A DNA stretch of 21,027 nucleotides from Pseudomonadota bacterium. Lineage in GTDB: Bacteria; Pseudomonadota; Gammaproteobacteria; Burkholderiales; Burkholderiaceae_C. This document shows positions 14,616-21,027 of this stretch, one piece after another (position 1 is the stretch's first letter; each line of letters opens with the position of its first letter). The stretch covers positions 1 through 21,027 of the forward strand of contig JAFAGF010000060.1 of the NCBI GenBank assembly GCA_023422975.1, in the 5' to 3' direction. Position numbers and translations under genes: made by a program. The notes beneath the pieces are model-generated. The model saw only the letters and a program-made list of their open reading frames with translations. It was not told the DNA's origin and searched no databases.

Positions 14616-14826
14616 TCAGCCTCCCATTCTTAGAGGCGTTAATTTTTAGGAGTGAAATGCTTGCTGCAGCTTGTGCATACTACGTATCTTGTTTTTTTAT
14701 TAAGAATATTTAATATGAATATTAAATTAAATTAATGTTTCGCGGTTTTTTTTGTTTTTATTTCATTTAATGAAAAGAAATTAATTTTTGATGGGGTGTA
14801 CGTGCGTTTGCTGAAGAAAAAATAAT
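14616..14826 (-). promoter_or_regulatory. AT-rich leader and control region of tctBA
   Basis: About 210 bases without a gene lie between the terminator of the thioredoxin-fold gene and tctB. The region is dominated by A/T and holds three dyads: ATAC-3-GTAT at 14677-14687, ATTTAATAT-2-ATATTAAAT at 14708-14727, and TTTCATT-1-AATGAAA at 14761-14775. No confident -35/-10 pair was found. As this is the only space upstream of tctB, it must contain the operon promoter unless transcription reads through from the terminator. The dyads are candidate operators. Confidence 0.5.
14708..14727. promoter_or_regulatory. 20-bp AT dyad upstream of tctB
   Basis: ATTTAATAT-GA-ATATTAAAT is a perfect 9+2+9 inverted repeat about 95 bases from the tctB start. 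It could be an operator for a dimeric regulator. In such A/T-rich DNA chance symmetry is more likely than elsewhere. Confidence 0.4.
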
Positions 14827-14849
14827 AAAAAAGGCCCTGAAAAGGGCCT
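14827..14849 (-). terminator. Intrinsic terminator after the CPHC thioredoxin-fold gene
   Basis: On the minus strand AGGCCCT, a TTTC loop, AGGGCCT, then a run of T. This perfect 7-bp stem with U-tail lies 22 bases after the stop codon at 14871. Confidence 0.92.
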
Positions 14850-14870
14850 GGGTTGTGCGCGTGATAACTG

Positions 14871-15194
14871 TCAGATCGCCACGGGCAACTGCGCCTCTAC
14901 ATCTTGGGTGGACTGGGGGCGTGTGGTGCGGCCAATTTCTTGCCCGTTGCGCAGCACAACCAGCGTTGGCCACAGCTTGACTTTGAAGTGGCGGCCCAGT
15001 TTGCGCCCGGGGCCATCTTCAATTTTGATGTGCGTGATGTCGCGGCGCTCTTGCAGGGCTTCGCGCAAGAATGGTTGTGCGCCTTGGCAGTGGGGGCACC
15101 AGTCCACGCCAAACTCCACGGCCACGGTGCCCGGCAGCTCGGCCAAGTCTTCAGGCGATGGTGCAGGGTCGGTAAAAGCAGTTGCAAAGGCCAT
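14871..15194 (-). CDS. Small thioredoxin-fold protein with a CPHC active site
   Basis: A protein of 107 residues with a complete thioredoxin fold: strand VAVEFGVDW, redox motif WCPHC (about 32-36), and the cis-proline loop KLWPTLVVLRNGQEIGR. The CPHC dipeptide is that of DsbA rather than the CGPC of thioredoxin, which in that family raises the redox potential and favours oxidation. There is no signal peptide, so it should be cytosolic, where an oxidising CPHC protein is unexpected. The ATG at 15194 has AGGAG six bases upstream. mobA lies upstream on the same strand with a hairpin between them. Its partner is unknown. Confidence 0.88.
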   Translation of the reverse strand: MAFATAFTDPAPSPEDLAELPGTVAVEFGVDWCPHCQGAQPFLREALQERRDITHIKIEDGPGRKLGRHFKVKLWPTLVVLRNGQEIGRTTRPQSTQDVEAQLPVAI

Positions 15195-15238
15195 GAAGTC
15201 TCCTGAGGGGTTATCGTGTGTAGCTGGGCGGCATGGTC

Positions 15239-15267
15239 TGCGGATTGCGTGGCCGCGTCAATCCGCA
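15239..15267 (-). other. Stem-loop between mobA and the thioredoxin-fold gene
   Basis: TGCGGATT, 13 bases, AATCCGCA: a perfect 8-bp inverted repeat starting just after the mobA stop. There is no T-run on the minus strand. It may be an mRNA 3'-end stabiliser or an operator for the downstream gene. Confidence 0.45.
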
Positions 15268-15270
15268 ATG

Positions 15271-15903
15271 TTATGTATTTTGTAGCGCTTGCAACTCTTG
15301 TAGCTCTTGCAGGGTGTTGGCATTGGCAAAGGCCTGCACGTTGTCGCTGGGGGTATCAAAGGTGCACAGGGCTTGGGGGTGCTGTGCAGTCCATGCATCA
15401 ATCTTGCGGCCACCTTTGGCCACAAAGGTTTGCAGGCTGGGCAGCACGCTGCGGTGCAGCAAAGCAAACACTGGCTGGGGGCGCACTTGCAGCGTGCCGT
15501 CGCGCCCTGCCTCTGGCCCTGCGGCCAGAACAATGGTGGCGCTGGCTTGGTGGGCCGTAGCGGCCATGCGTTGCGCCAAATCCAGCGGAAAACAAGGGCT
15601 GTCGCACGGCACAGTCAGCAGCCATTCGGTGGTGCAGTGGCTCAACCCCGTCAGAAAGCCGGCCAATGGACCTGCGTAGTCGGGCAGTACGTCGGTGTGC
15701 ACCGGTATGCCAAAGTGCTGGTAGGTGTCCAGACTGCGGTTGGCATTGAGCATGCAGTGGCCCACCTGGGGTTGCAAGCGCTGTAGCGCGTGAAGGGCCA
15801 GCGGCTGGCCCTTGAAGGTTTGCAGACCTTTGTCTACGCCGCCCATGCGGCTGCCACGGCCACCGGCCAGGATGAGGCCGGTGATGTCTTGGGAAGAAAT
15901 CAT
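15271..15903 (-). CDS. mobA: Molybdenum cofactor guanylyltransferase
   Basis: Joins GMP from GTP to molybdopterin to form the guanine dinucleotide cofactor used by DMSO-reductase-type enzymes. The protein has 210 residues. The nucleotide-binding motif LAGGRGSRMGGVDKG is at about 12-26. Then come HTDVLPDYAGPLAGFLTGL and TVPCDSPCFP (metal and substrate site) and QPVFALLHRSVLPSL, all in family order. The C-terminus ends in a short repetitive LQELQELQALQ stretch. The ATG at 15903 is chosen because the fold starts within ten residues; it has no clear ribosome site, and an in-frame GTG lies at 15918. The gene follows moaA after 60 bases on the same strand. Confidence 0.95.
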   Translation of the reverse strand: MISSQDITGLILAGGRGSRMGGVDKGLQTFKGQPLALHALQRLQPQVGHCMLNANRSLDTYQHFGIPVHTDVLPDYAGPLAGFLTGLSHCTTEWLLTVPCDSPCFPLDLAQRMAATAHQASATIVLAAGPEAGRDGTLQVRPQPVFALLHRSVLPSLQTFVAKGGRKIDAWTAQHPQALCTFDTPSDNVQAFANANTLQELQELQALQNT

Positions 15904-15963
15904 GCTGTTGCGTGCCACGTTACTTGGAGAACAAGTCCCAAGTATGGTGCCAGTTGCAAAGGC

Positions 15964-17100
15964 TTAGCCGCCGATGTAGCTCATTTCCACACGTTTGCGG
16001 CCTCGTGCGGCGTCTGGGGGCAGGTTGGCGCGCAGCTCGGAGTAGCGGTCATTGCGCTGACCCCAGATATGGCCCAGCGCGTTGCTGATGGTGGCGTCGT
16101 CGGCGCCACCGCGCAGTAGCTCACGCAAATCCCAGCCTTTGTCGGCAAACAGGCACAGGTACATGCGGCCTTCGGTGGACAGGCGGGCACGGTTGCAGTC
16201 ACCACAAAAAGCCTGGGTGACGCTGCTGATGACGCCAATTTCACCCAGTGCAGGATCGTGCAGGCCGTTGGCGCCTGTATAGCCCCAGCGTTTGGCCGTT
16301 TCGCCGGGCGCGGTGGGGTCCAGCTGCACCAAAGGCATGGCGGCGTGGATCAGTTGCACCACATCTGCTGAAGGCAGCACCTCATCCATGCACCAGCCGT
16401 TGGTGGCGCCCACATCCATGTATTCAATAAAGCGCAGCGTGACGCCCGTGCCGCGAAAGTGGCGCGCCATGGGCAGAATTTGGTCGACGTTGGTGCTGCG
16501 CTTGACCACCATATTGACTTTGATGTCCTGCAAGCCCGCTTCGCGTGCGGCTTCAATGCCATCCAGCACATCGGCCACGGGAAAGTCCACATCGTTCATG
16601 CTGCGGAAGGTGGCGTCATCCAGCCCATCGAGGCTGACGGTCACGCGTTTGAGGCCTGCATCTTTGAGCAACTTGGCCTTGCGGCGCAGCAAGGAGCCGT
16701 TGGTGGTCAGTGTGATGTCCAGCGCATCGCCTTCGGGGGTGCGCAGTGTAGACAGCTGGGCAATCAGATGCTCCAGCCCTTTGCGCAGCAGCGGCTCACC
16801 GCCGGTCAGGCGGAATTTGCGCACGCCATGCGCAGTGAAGATGCGTGCCAGGCGCGTGATTTCTTCAAAGGTCAGCAGCGCTTTGTGGGGCAGGTAGGGA
16901 TAGTCTTTGTCGAAGACATCCTTGGGCATGCAGTAGGAGCAGCGGAAATTGCAGCGATCGGTAACACTGATACGCAAGTCGCGCAGTGGGCGCGCACGCT
17001 GATCCAGCAACTGCCCGGAGGGGGCAATGTGCGGGGCATTCAAAGGCGCCTGGAGCAGCCCATACCTTTGCTCAACCAAAGGAATCACGCGATCAACCAT
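15964..17100 (-). CDS. moaA: GTP 3',8-cyclase (molybdenum cofactor biosynthesis protein A)
   Basis: Radical-SAM enzyme that, with MoaC, converts GTP to cyclic pyranopterin monophosphate, the first step of cofactor synthesis. It has 378 residues. The SAM-cluster cysteines are C50, C54 and C57 ([13 protein letters not shown]), followed by [12 protein letters not shown]. The second cluster region near the C-terminus reads [14 protein letters not shown] with a later LCLF. The protein ends EMSYIGG, keeping the essential C-terminal Gly-Gly. The N-terminus carries about 40 extra residues before the core. The ATG at 17100 is favoured over one at 17121. mobA is next downstream; the DUF2889 gene is 57 bases upstream on the same strand. 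Confidence 0.97.
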   Translation of the reverse strand: MVDRVIPLVEQRYGLLQAPLNAPHIAPSGQLLDQRARPLRDLRISVTDRCNFRCSYCMPKDVFDKDYPYLPHKALLTFEEITRLARIFTAHGVRKFRLTGGEPLLRKGLEHLIAQLSTLRTPEGDALDITLTTNGSLLRRKAKLLKDAGLKRVTVSLDGLDDATFRSMNDVDFPVADVLDGIEAAREAGLQDIKVNMVVKRSTNVDQILPMARHFRGTGVTLRFIEYMDVGATNGWCMDEVLPSADVVQLIHAAMPLVQLDPTAPGETAKRWGYTGANGLHDPALGEIGVISSVTQAFCGDCNRARLSTEGRMYLCLFADKGWDLRELLRGGADDATISNALGHIWGQRNDRYSELRANLPPDAARGRKRVEMSYIGG

Positions 17101-17123
17101 AGGGCAGAGATTGTGCCGCAAGG

Positions 17124-17145
17124 CCGCCAGCTGTGTTGGCTGCGG
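17124..17145 (-). other. Small hairpin in the moaA leader
   Basis: CCGC-AGC pairs with GCT-GCGG around a 7-base loop with one bulged base, between the DUF2889 stop and the moaA start. It is far too small for a molybdenum cofactor riboswitch. Role unknown. Confidence 0.3.
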
Positions 17146-17157
17146 GGTTTGCCTGGG

Positions 17158-17748
17158 CTAGGTGTTTTCAGTAGCTACCGGCGGCTGGGGTGTGCCTTTG
17201 CCGTCGGGAAGCAGCCAGCCTACAAACTGTGGGTAGTACTGGGTGACGGCAGGGCCGTTGAAACTCCAGCCGGTGCAGCGCCCCAGATAGGCGGGCGGCT
17301 GGTCGGGGGCGGTGCTAAAGGCCGACACAATGCTTTGGAAGGCCGCCGTGGCCATGTTTTGCAGCAACTCGCGCATGTGGGTGCAGCCTGCAACACCTGC
17401 CAAGTTGGCATCAATCGATTTGCGCCAGCCACGTGCCATGCTGCAGCCCACCATGCGCTGCATGGCCTCCAGCGCACCGGGGCAGCCTTGGACAGGGTGC
17501 GCCTCCATGACCGCTTCAATGGCTTGCACCACCAGCTGGGTATTGACGGTGACGCGAATGCGCATGTGGTGGATGGGGTCGCCCGCCTTGCGAATGCCTT
17601 CGCCGTTGGGGCGGGGCAGGTCAATGGCTTTGGTGTCCAGCAACTCGCCTTCAATGTCCCACAGGCCGTCTGCGCGTTCATAGCTGCGGAAGTTGACCTG
17701 ACGGACGTGCTGTGGAGTGCGTGCCACCGTGGGGGTAGAAAGAGGCAT
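17158..17748 (-). CDS. DUF2889 family protein of unknown function
   Basis: A 196-residue soluble protein. QVNFRSYERADGLWDIEGEL (about 17-36), followed by DTKAIDL, is the typical opening of DUF2889 proteins. HHMRIRVTVN and a cysteine-bearing block MVGCSMARGWRKSI follow, then GCTHMRELLQNMATAAFQ. The HHMR, GC and GCTHMREL blocks suggest a possible metal or catalytic site, but I know of no established function. The ATG at 17748 has no ribosome site. On the minus strand TATAAA (17762-17757) sits so close that the mRNA could start at the ATG. Its stop is 57 bases before moaA, so it may belong to the moaA-mobA unit. Confidence 0.8.
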   Translation of the reverse strand: MPLSTPTVARTPQHVRQVNFRSYERADGLWDIEGELLDTKAIDLPRPNGEGIRKAGDPIHHMRIRVTVNTQLVVQAIEAVMEAHPVQGCPGALEAMQRMVGCSMARGWRKSIDANLAGVAGCTHMRELLQNMATAAFQSIVSAFSTAPDQPPAYLGRCTGWSFNGPAVTQYYPQFVGWLLPDGKGTPQPPVATENT

Positions 17749-17756
17749 TTCTGTAA

Positions 17757-17762
17757 TTTATA
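17757..17762 (-). promoter_or_regulatory. Candidate -10 box of the DUF2889 gene
   Basis: TATAAA on the minus strand ends eight bases before the ATG, the spacing expected for a leaderless mRNA. The -35 at 17 bases is TGCCCA (three of six). The box overlaps the edge of the repeat arm at 17762. Confidence 0.35.
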
Positions 17763-17937
17763 TAGCTGTCAACGCTAGATGGGCAAGCGTTGGATGGCAA
17801 TTTGACTGTGCATTCAAGCCCAAGGCTTGGAATGGCAGCCATTCTGATAGTGGTCAAGCGGTCTGTCAGTCACGCAAGCTACGTAAATTGGTATGAAATT
17901 CGTGTTTTGCGTAGATGCAGTAAGCGCTGATAGCTAT
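17762..17937. repeat. AGCT/AGCGCT palindrome, copy 3 (arms split by an insert)
   Basis: ATAGCTGTCAACGCT (17762-17776) and AGCGCTGATAGCTAT (17923-17937) are inverted copies with two differences, 146 bases apart. Between them lie two short perfect hairpins, CAAGCC-3-GGCTTG (17815-17829) and GAATGGC-1-GCCATTC (17830-17844). The arms match the outer arms of the other two copies. The gap 17749-18022 between the divergent DUF2889 and Mpo1-like genes otherwise shows nothing I can name except the hairpin next to 18023. Confidence 0.5.
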
Positions 17938-17988
17938 GAAATATTTATGGGATTTGCCCTATGGACAGCCCCAAGGACGACGCCCACC

Positions 17989-18024
17989 ATGACAGGGTCT
18001 TGACCGTGACCCGGAGGCTGTCAT
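17989..18024 (+). promoter_or_regulatory. Leader hairpin that includes the start codon of the Mpo1-like gene
   Basis: ATGACAG (17989-17995) pairs with CTGTCAT (18018-18024), and GGGTC (17995-17999) with GACCC (18008-18012). The outer stem covers the first two bases of the ATG at 18023, and the GGAGG ribosome site (18013-18017) falls between the stems. Inferred: the fold could reduce translation. Confidence 0.4.
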
Positions 18025-18550
18025 GAAAACCTTGGTGGACCAACTCTCGCAATATGCGGACTACCACCGCGATGGGCGCAACATCCTCACCCACTTTGTC
18101 GGCGTGCCCATGATTTTGTTTGCCGTGGTGATTTTGCTCTCGCGTCCCGCATGGGTGCTGGGAGACAGTGGTTTTGTCCTCAGCCCTGCGGTGCTGGCCG
18201 CATTGGCGGCGTCGGTGTACTACATGCTGCTGGATACGCGCTACGGCATCAGCTTGGCCGTGGTGCTGGGGCTGATGCTGGCAGCCGGCGCCTGGCTGGC
18301 ACAGCAAACGCTTTCCATGTGGCTGGGCGCAGGCATGGGGCTGTTTGTGGTCGGCTGGGTGATTCAGTTTGTCGGCCACTACTGGGAAGGGCGCAAGCCA
18401 GCCTTCATGGATGACATCGTAGGTTTGCTGATTGGCCCACTGTTTGTGCTGGCTGAAATGGGCTTCGTACTGGGTCTGCGCAAAGAGGTGCAACACGCCA
18501 TTGAAATGCGATCGGGCCCGGTGCGGCATGCCAGACAGGCGGTGTTGTAG
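18023..18550 (+). CDS. Mpo1-like (DUF962) integral membrane protein
   Basis: Protein of 175 residues with about four or five membrane helices. Conserved histidines of the family are present: H15 in YADYHRDGRN, H24 in ILTHFVGVP, and H119 in QFVGHYWEGRKPAF. In yeast Mpo1 the equivalent histidines bind iron for alpha-oxidation of 2-hydroxy fatty acids. A bacterial role is inferred by similarity only. The ATG at 18023 has GGAGG six bases upstream. The end is basic and cytosolic. No terminator follows immediately; the hairpin at 18622 lies 71 bases downstream, before ppa. Confidence 0.88.
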   Translation: MKTLVDQLSQYADYHRDGRNILTHFVGVPMILFAVVILLSRPAWVLGDSGFVLSPAVLAALAASVYYMLLDTRYGISLAVVLGLMLAAGAWLAQQTLSMWLGAGMGLFVVGWVIQFVGHYWEGRKPAFMDDIVGLLIGPLFVLAEMGFVLGLRKEVQHAIEMRSGPVRHARQAVL

Positions 18551-18606
18551 TGGTCCGCTGCGCGGATATTCGAGGGTTTTGAAAGAAGCAAGCAAGGGCA
18601 TGCATC

Positions 18607-18612
18607 TAAAAT
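18607..18612 (+). promoter_or_regulatory. Candidate ppa -10 box
   Basis: TAAAAT, one mismatch to TATAAT, would start transcription at about 18619, just before the hairpin at 18622. No good -35 lies 16-18 bases upstream; TTGAAA is 22 bases away. Confidence 0.3.
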
Positions 18613-18621
18613 CAGCAGGTT

Positions 18622-18647
18622 TTCCCCAACTTGGGGAAGTTTTGTTT
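18622..18647 (+). terminator. Hairpin with T-run just upstream of ppa
   Basis: TTCCCC, AACTT loop, GGGGAA, then GTTTTGTTT. This is an intrinsic terminator form, ending 19 bases before the ppa ATG. It could end transcripts from the Mpo1-like gene. If ppa starts at about 18619 it would instead be a 5'-terminal hairpin on the ppa mRNA. Confidence 0.6.
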
Positions 18648-18666
18648 CATAACCTGACCAAGCATC

Positions 18667-19197
18667 ATGTCCTTCGAAAAACTGACTCCCGGCAAGAACG
18701 CCCCTGAAACTTTCAACGTAGTGATCGAAATTGCCGCCAATTCCGATCCTGTGAAGTACGAAGTGGACAAGGAAACTGGCTGCGTGTTTGTGGACCGTTT
18801 CATGGGCACTGCCATGCACTACCCCGTGAACTACGGTTACGTGCCCCAAACCCTGGCTGGCGACGGTGACCCCGTGGACGTGCTGGTGATGACACCCTTC
18901 CCACTGCCTACAGGCGTGGTGGTGCCCTGCCGTGCGATTGGCATCTTGCTGATGGAAGACGACGGTGGCGTAGACGGCAAGGTTCTGGCCGTGCCGACCA
19001 AGAAGATCTTGCCTGCCTACGACAAGATCGAAACCTTGGCCGATGTGCACGAGCTGACTTTGAACCAGATCCAGCACTTCTTCGAGCACTACAAGGATCT
19101 GGAAAAGGGCAAGTGGGTAAAGATCCAAGGCTGGAAGGGCATCGACGAAGCCAAGAAGGAAATCACTGACGGCATCGCCAACTACAACAAGGCTTAA
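18667..19197 (+). CDS. ppa: Inorganic pyrophosphatase (family I)
   Basis: Soluble Mg-dependent enzyme that hydrolyses pyrophosphate and so pulls biosynthetic reactions forward. It has 176 residues, matching the bacterial hexameric type. Active-site blocks are EIAANSDPVKYEVDKETG, NYGYVPQTLAGDGDPVDVLV (the DGDPVD motif with three catalytic aspartates), and a later KYD-like segment AYDKIETL. The C-terminal HFFEHYKDLEKGKWVKIQGW is also typical. The ATG at 18667 fits the family start but lacks a clear ribosome site. Codon choice is strongly C/G-ending (for example AAG, GAC), as expected for a highly expressed gene. A strong terminator follows. Confidence 0.97.
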   Translation: MSFEKLTPGKNAPETFNVVIEIAANSDPVKYEVDKETGCVFVDRFMGTAMHYPVNYGYVPQTLAGDGDPVDVLVMTPFPLPTGVVVPCRAIGILLMEDDGGVDGKVLAVPTKKILPAYDKIETLADVHELTLNQIQHFFEHYKDLEKGKWVKIQGWKGIDEAKKEITDGIANYNKA

Positions 19198-19261
19198 GCG
19201 ACAGGCAGGGAAGCCTGCATTTCGTGAGAGTTTTTCTCAAAAGACTGTAAATATTTGTTAA

Positions 19262-19298
19262 TGTGCAGCCTCCAGTGCGGGGTCTGCACATTTTTTTT
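19262..19298 (+). terminator. Intrinsic terminator after ppa
   Basis: TGTGCAG (19262-19268) pairs with CTGCACA (19284-19290), with further C/G pairing inside, followed by eight T. It ends 32 bases before the chemotaxis gene start. A smaller GCAGG/CCTGC hairpin lies just after the ppa stop. Confidence 0.9.
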
Positions 19299-19330
19299 GT
19301 CCGACTCCGCCAGACTTTCTTGGAGACGAA

Positions 19331-21027
19331 ATGGTTTTGGCGAATATGCGCATGGCTGCAAAGTTGGGCTTGGGATTTGCGCTGGTTAGCTTTCTTGCGT
19401 TGGTTTTGGGCAGTATTTCTCTGTGGCAGATGCGTCAGATGAACGCAAGCACGCAAGCGGTCACGCAGCATGCCATGCCCAGTGTGGTGGATGTGGGGAG
19501 CATGCGCTCGCTATGGAACAGCCTGCGTCGCGCGGAAGCAGGGGTGTTGAATGTGAATAGCGTGGCCGAGGTGGAAGGCTACGTGCAGCAAATCACCAAA
19601 ATCCTGGAGCAGATTCAAACGCATGAACGCAGCTTTGAATCGCTGCAGCGCAATGCAGCAGAGCAAGAGTTGATGGCCCGCTATCAGGCGTTGCGCAAGC
19701 AGTTCCTGGAAGGGCAGCAAAACTTCCTCCAACTGGCCCGAGAAAAAGACTATAGCGAGCCAGAAGGTGATTTGCTGCTGGGTGATGTGGTGACGAACTT
19801 CTATGTGGGCTCGGCCGAACCTGTGTTTGTGCAACTGGTGGATGTTTTGGTGCGTTTGGACGCCTTGATCCGTGATTACGCCGAAGCAGCGGAGCAAGAT
19901 GCCGCGCACAGTTTCCAGTTCGCAACAATCTGGGTGTTGGCCGGCATGGCGCTGTGTGCGCTCAGTGCAGCAGTTCTGGGCTGGATGATTACCCGTGCGG
20001 TGACCGTACCGGTGGGGCAGGCAGTGCGTGCCGCGCGCAGCATCTCTCAGGGAGATTTGACACAAGCCATTCCCGACAGTGGGCGTGATGAAATGGGCAA
20101 ACTGCTGCAAGAGCTTGCAGCCATGCGCAACAACCTGGAGGGGGTGGTCAGCCATGTGCGTAGCAATGCTGACGGTGTTTCCACATCGAGTGAGCAAATT
20201 GCCATGGGTAACGCTGATCTGTCTAGCCGTACGGAAGAACAAGCCAGCGCTTTGCAGCAAACGGCGGCTTCTATGGAGCAGATGGCCTCTACTGTGCGCC
20301 ATAACGCAGACAGCGCAGCGCAAGCGAACCAGTTAGCGATCAATGCATCGCAGGTAGCGGCGCGTGGTGGTGAAGTGGTCGATCAGGTGGTGACGACCAT
20401 GAAAGAAATCGACACCAGCAGCCAGAAAATTGCCGACATCATTGGTGTCATCGATGGCATCGCGTTTCAGACCAATATCTTGGCGTTGAACGCTGCTGTT
20501 GAGGCTGCCCGTGCGGGCGAGCAAGGCCGGGGCTTCGCGGTGGTGGCAGGTGAGGTGCGCGCCTTGGCGGGGCGCAGTGCGGAGGCTGCGAAAGAAATCA
20601 AGCAACTGATTGGTGAGAGCGTGGAGCGCGTGGAGCAAGGCAGTCACCTGGTTGCCCAAGCAGGAGCCACGATGGAGGAGGTGGTGACCGCCATCCGCCA
20701 TGTGTCTGACTTGGTTGGCGAGATCAGTGCCGCGAGCAAAGAACAAAGCCAAGGGGTGGGGCAGGTCAGTGAAGCCATTGCGCAAATGGATCAGGCCACC
20801 CAGCAAAACGCGGCGTTGGTCGAGCAAAGCGCTGCGGCTGCAGAAGGGCTGCAACGCCAAGCCAAGGATTTGGTGCAGGCGGTATCGAGCTTCAAGGTCA
20901 AATTTTCGGCGGAACCATCTTTGGCGCTTGCAACCGCTGTACCTGTGAAGCCTGCGGCAGCACGTCAGCCTGTATCAGCCCCCCAAAGTGTTGCCACGGC
21001 TCCTGCGCTGGTGGCGGTTCACACCTC
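19331..21027 (+). CDS. Methyl-accepting chemotaxis protein (runs off the right edge)
   Basis: The first 565 residues are visible. Membrane helix 1 is at about 10-31. The periplasmic four-helix-bundle-type sensor domain spans about 32-196, and membrane helix 2 about 197-220. HAMP follows (TRAVTVPVGQAVRAARSI onward, to about 270). The signalling coiled coil has the conserved tip GIAFQTNILALNAAVEAARAG (about 376-396) and GRGFAVVAGEVRALAGRS. Glu/Gln-rich methylation-type helices (EEQASALQQTAASMEQMA) flank it. It passes ligand signals to CheA through CheW; the ligand is unknown. After residue 536 an Ala/Pro-rich tail begins. The ATG at 19331 has GGAG five bases upstream. Confidence 0.95.
   Translation, partial: MVLANMRMAAKLGLGFALVSFLALVLGSISLWQMRQMNASTQAVTQHAMPSVVDVGSMRSLWNSLRRAEAGVLNVNSVAEVEGYVQQITKILEQIQTHERSFESLQRNAAEQELMARYQALRKQFLEGQQNFLQLAREKDYSEPEGDLLLGDVVTNFYVGSAEPVFVQLVDVLVRLDALIRDYAEAAEQDAAHSFQFATIWVLAGMALCALSAAVLGWMITRAVTVPVGQAVRAARSISQGDLTQAIPDSGRDEMGKLLQELAAMRNNLEGVVSHVRSNADGVSTSSEQIAMGNADLSSRTEEQASALQQTAASMEQMASTVRHNADSAAQANQLAINASQVAARGGEVVDQVVTTMKEIDTSSQKIADIIGVIDGIAFQTNILALNAAVEAARAGEQGRGFAVVAGEVRALAGRSAEAAKEIKQLIGESVERVEQGSHLVAQAGATMEEVVTAIRHVSDLVGEISAASKEQSQGVGQVSEAIAQMDQATQQNAALVEQSAAAAEGLQRQAKDLVQAVSSFKVKFSAEPSLALATAVPVKPAAARQPVSAPQSVATAPALVAVHT

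Noticed and set aside
17101..17157. Possible molybdenum cofactor riboswitch before moaA
   Set aside because: Only 57 bases separate the genes and one small hairpin is present, far below the size of that riboswitch.
16459..17778. A 439-codon open frame on the plus strand opposite moaA and the DUF2889 gene
   Set aside because: moaA has complete catalytic motifs on the other strand, and this frame shows none of its own.
19241..19330. Possible sigma-28 promoter of the chemotaxis gene (TAAA and GCC about 16 bases apart)
   Set aside because: The -10 part matches only GCC of GCCGATAA and overlaps the ppa terminator; too weak to call.
1..21027. CRISPR arrays, tRNA genes, insertion sequences, phage integration sites
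   Set aside because: No regularly spaced direct repeats, no cloverleaf with a GTTC-type T-arm, no transposase or integrase motif, and no terminal inverted repeats with target duplications were found.

Overview
The window looks like core chromosome of a betaproteobacterium of the order Burkholderiales, most likely Comamonadaceae. This rests on protein style (Rho, DnaX, the TctA/TctB permease, a DUF2889 protein), on the gene neighbourhoods, and on dispersed AGCGCT-type intergenic palindromes that I recall from Comamonadaceae genomes. No phage, plasmid, transposase or CRISPR signal is visible. All proposed coding starts and motifs were read by eye; no database search was run.

Layout. 1-905: the 5' end of rho and, upstream of it, trxA, both on the minus strand. 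1148-3555: a BaiN/HI0933-like flavoprotein and an ACR3/SBF-type membrane carrier on the plus strand, separated by a long hairpin repeat. 3683-6833: the 4.5S SRP RNA gene (minus strand), divergent from dnaX-ybaB-recR. 6915-10387: mltD and gloB (minus strand) facing a YafS-like methyltransferase and rnhA (plus strand), the same neighbourhood as in Escherichia coli. 10502-14615: tctB, tctA, an OmpR-type response regulator and a histidine kinase, all on the minus strand. 14871-17748: a DUF2889 gene, moaA, mobA and a small CPHC thioredoxin-fold gene, all on the minus strand. 18023-21027: an Mpo1-like (DUF962) membrane protein, inorganic pyrophosphatase and the start of a methyl-accepting chemotaxis protein, all on the plus strand.

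How the parts work together. dnaX, ybaB and recR serve replication and recombinational repair. The SRP RNA serves membrane protein targeting. gloB ends methylglyoxal detoxification and mltD remodels peptidoglycan. tctBA are the membrane half of a tripartite tricarboxylate transporter without a binding-protein gene beside it, and the adjoining two-component system is a natural candidate regulator. moaA and mobA act early and late in molybdenum cofactor synthesis.

The most interesting signals are mostly at RNA level. dnaX has a nine-A tract with stop codons close by in both shifted frames, which predicts a truncated gamma subunit. Several genes (recR, the response regulator, ppa, the chemotaxis gene) have terminator-like hairpins almost on top of their start codons. 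dnaX and the DUF2889 gene look leaderless. gloB and the methyltransferase may share bases of their start codons. Three intergenic regions carry related AGCT/AGCGCT palindromes. I did not find an obvious new multi-gene system; the best candidate for new biology is the orphan tctBA/two-component cluster with its AT-rich leader.
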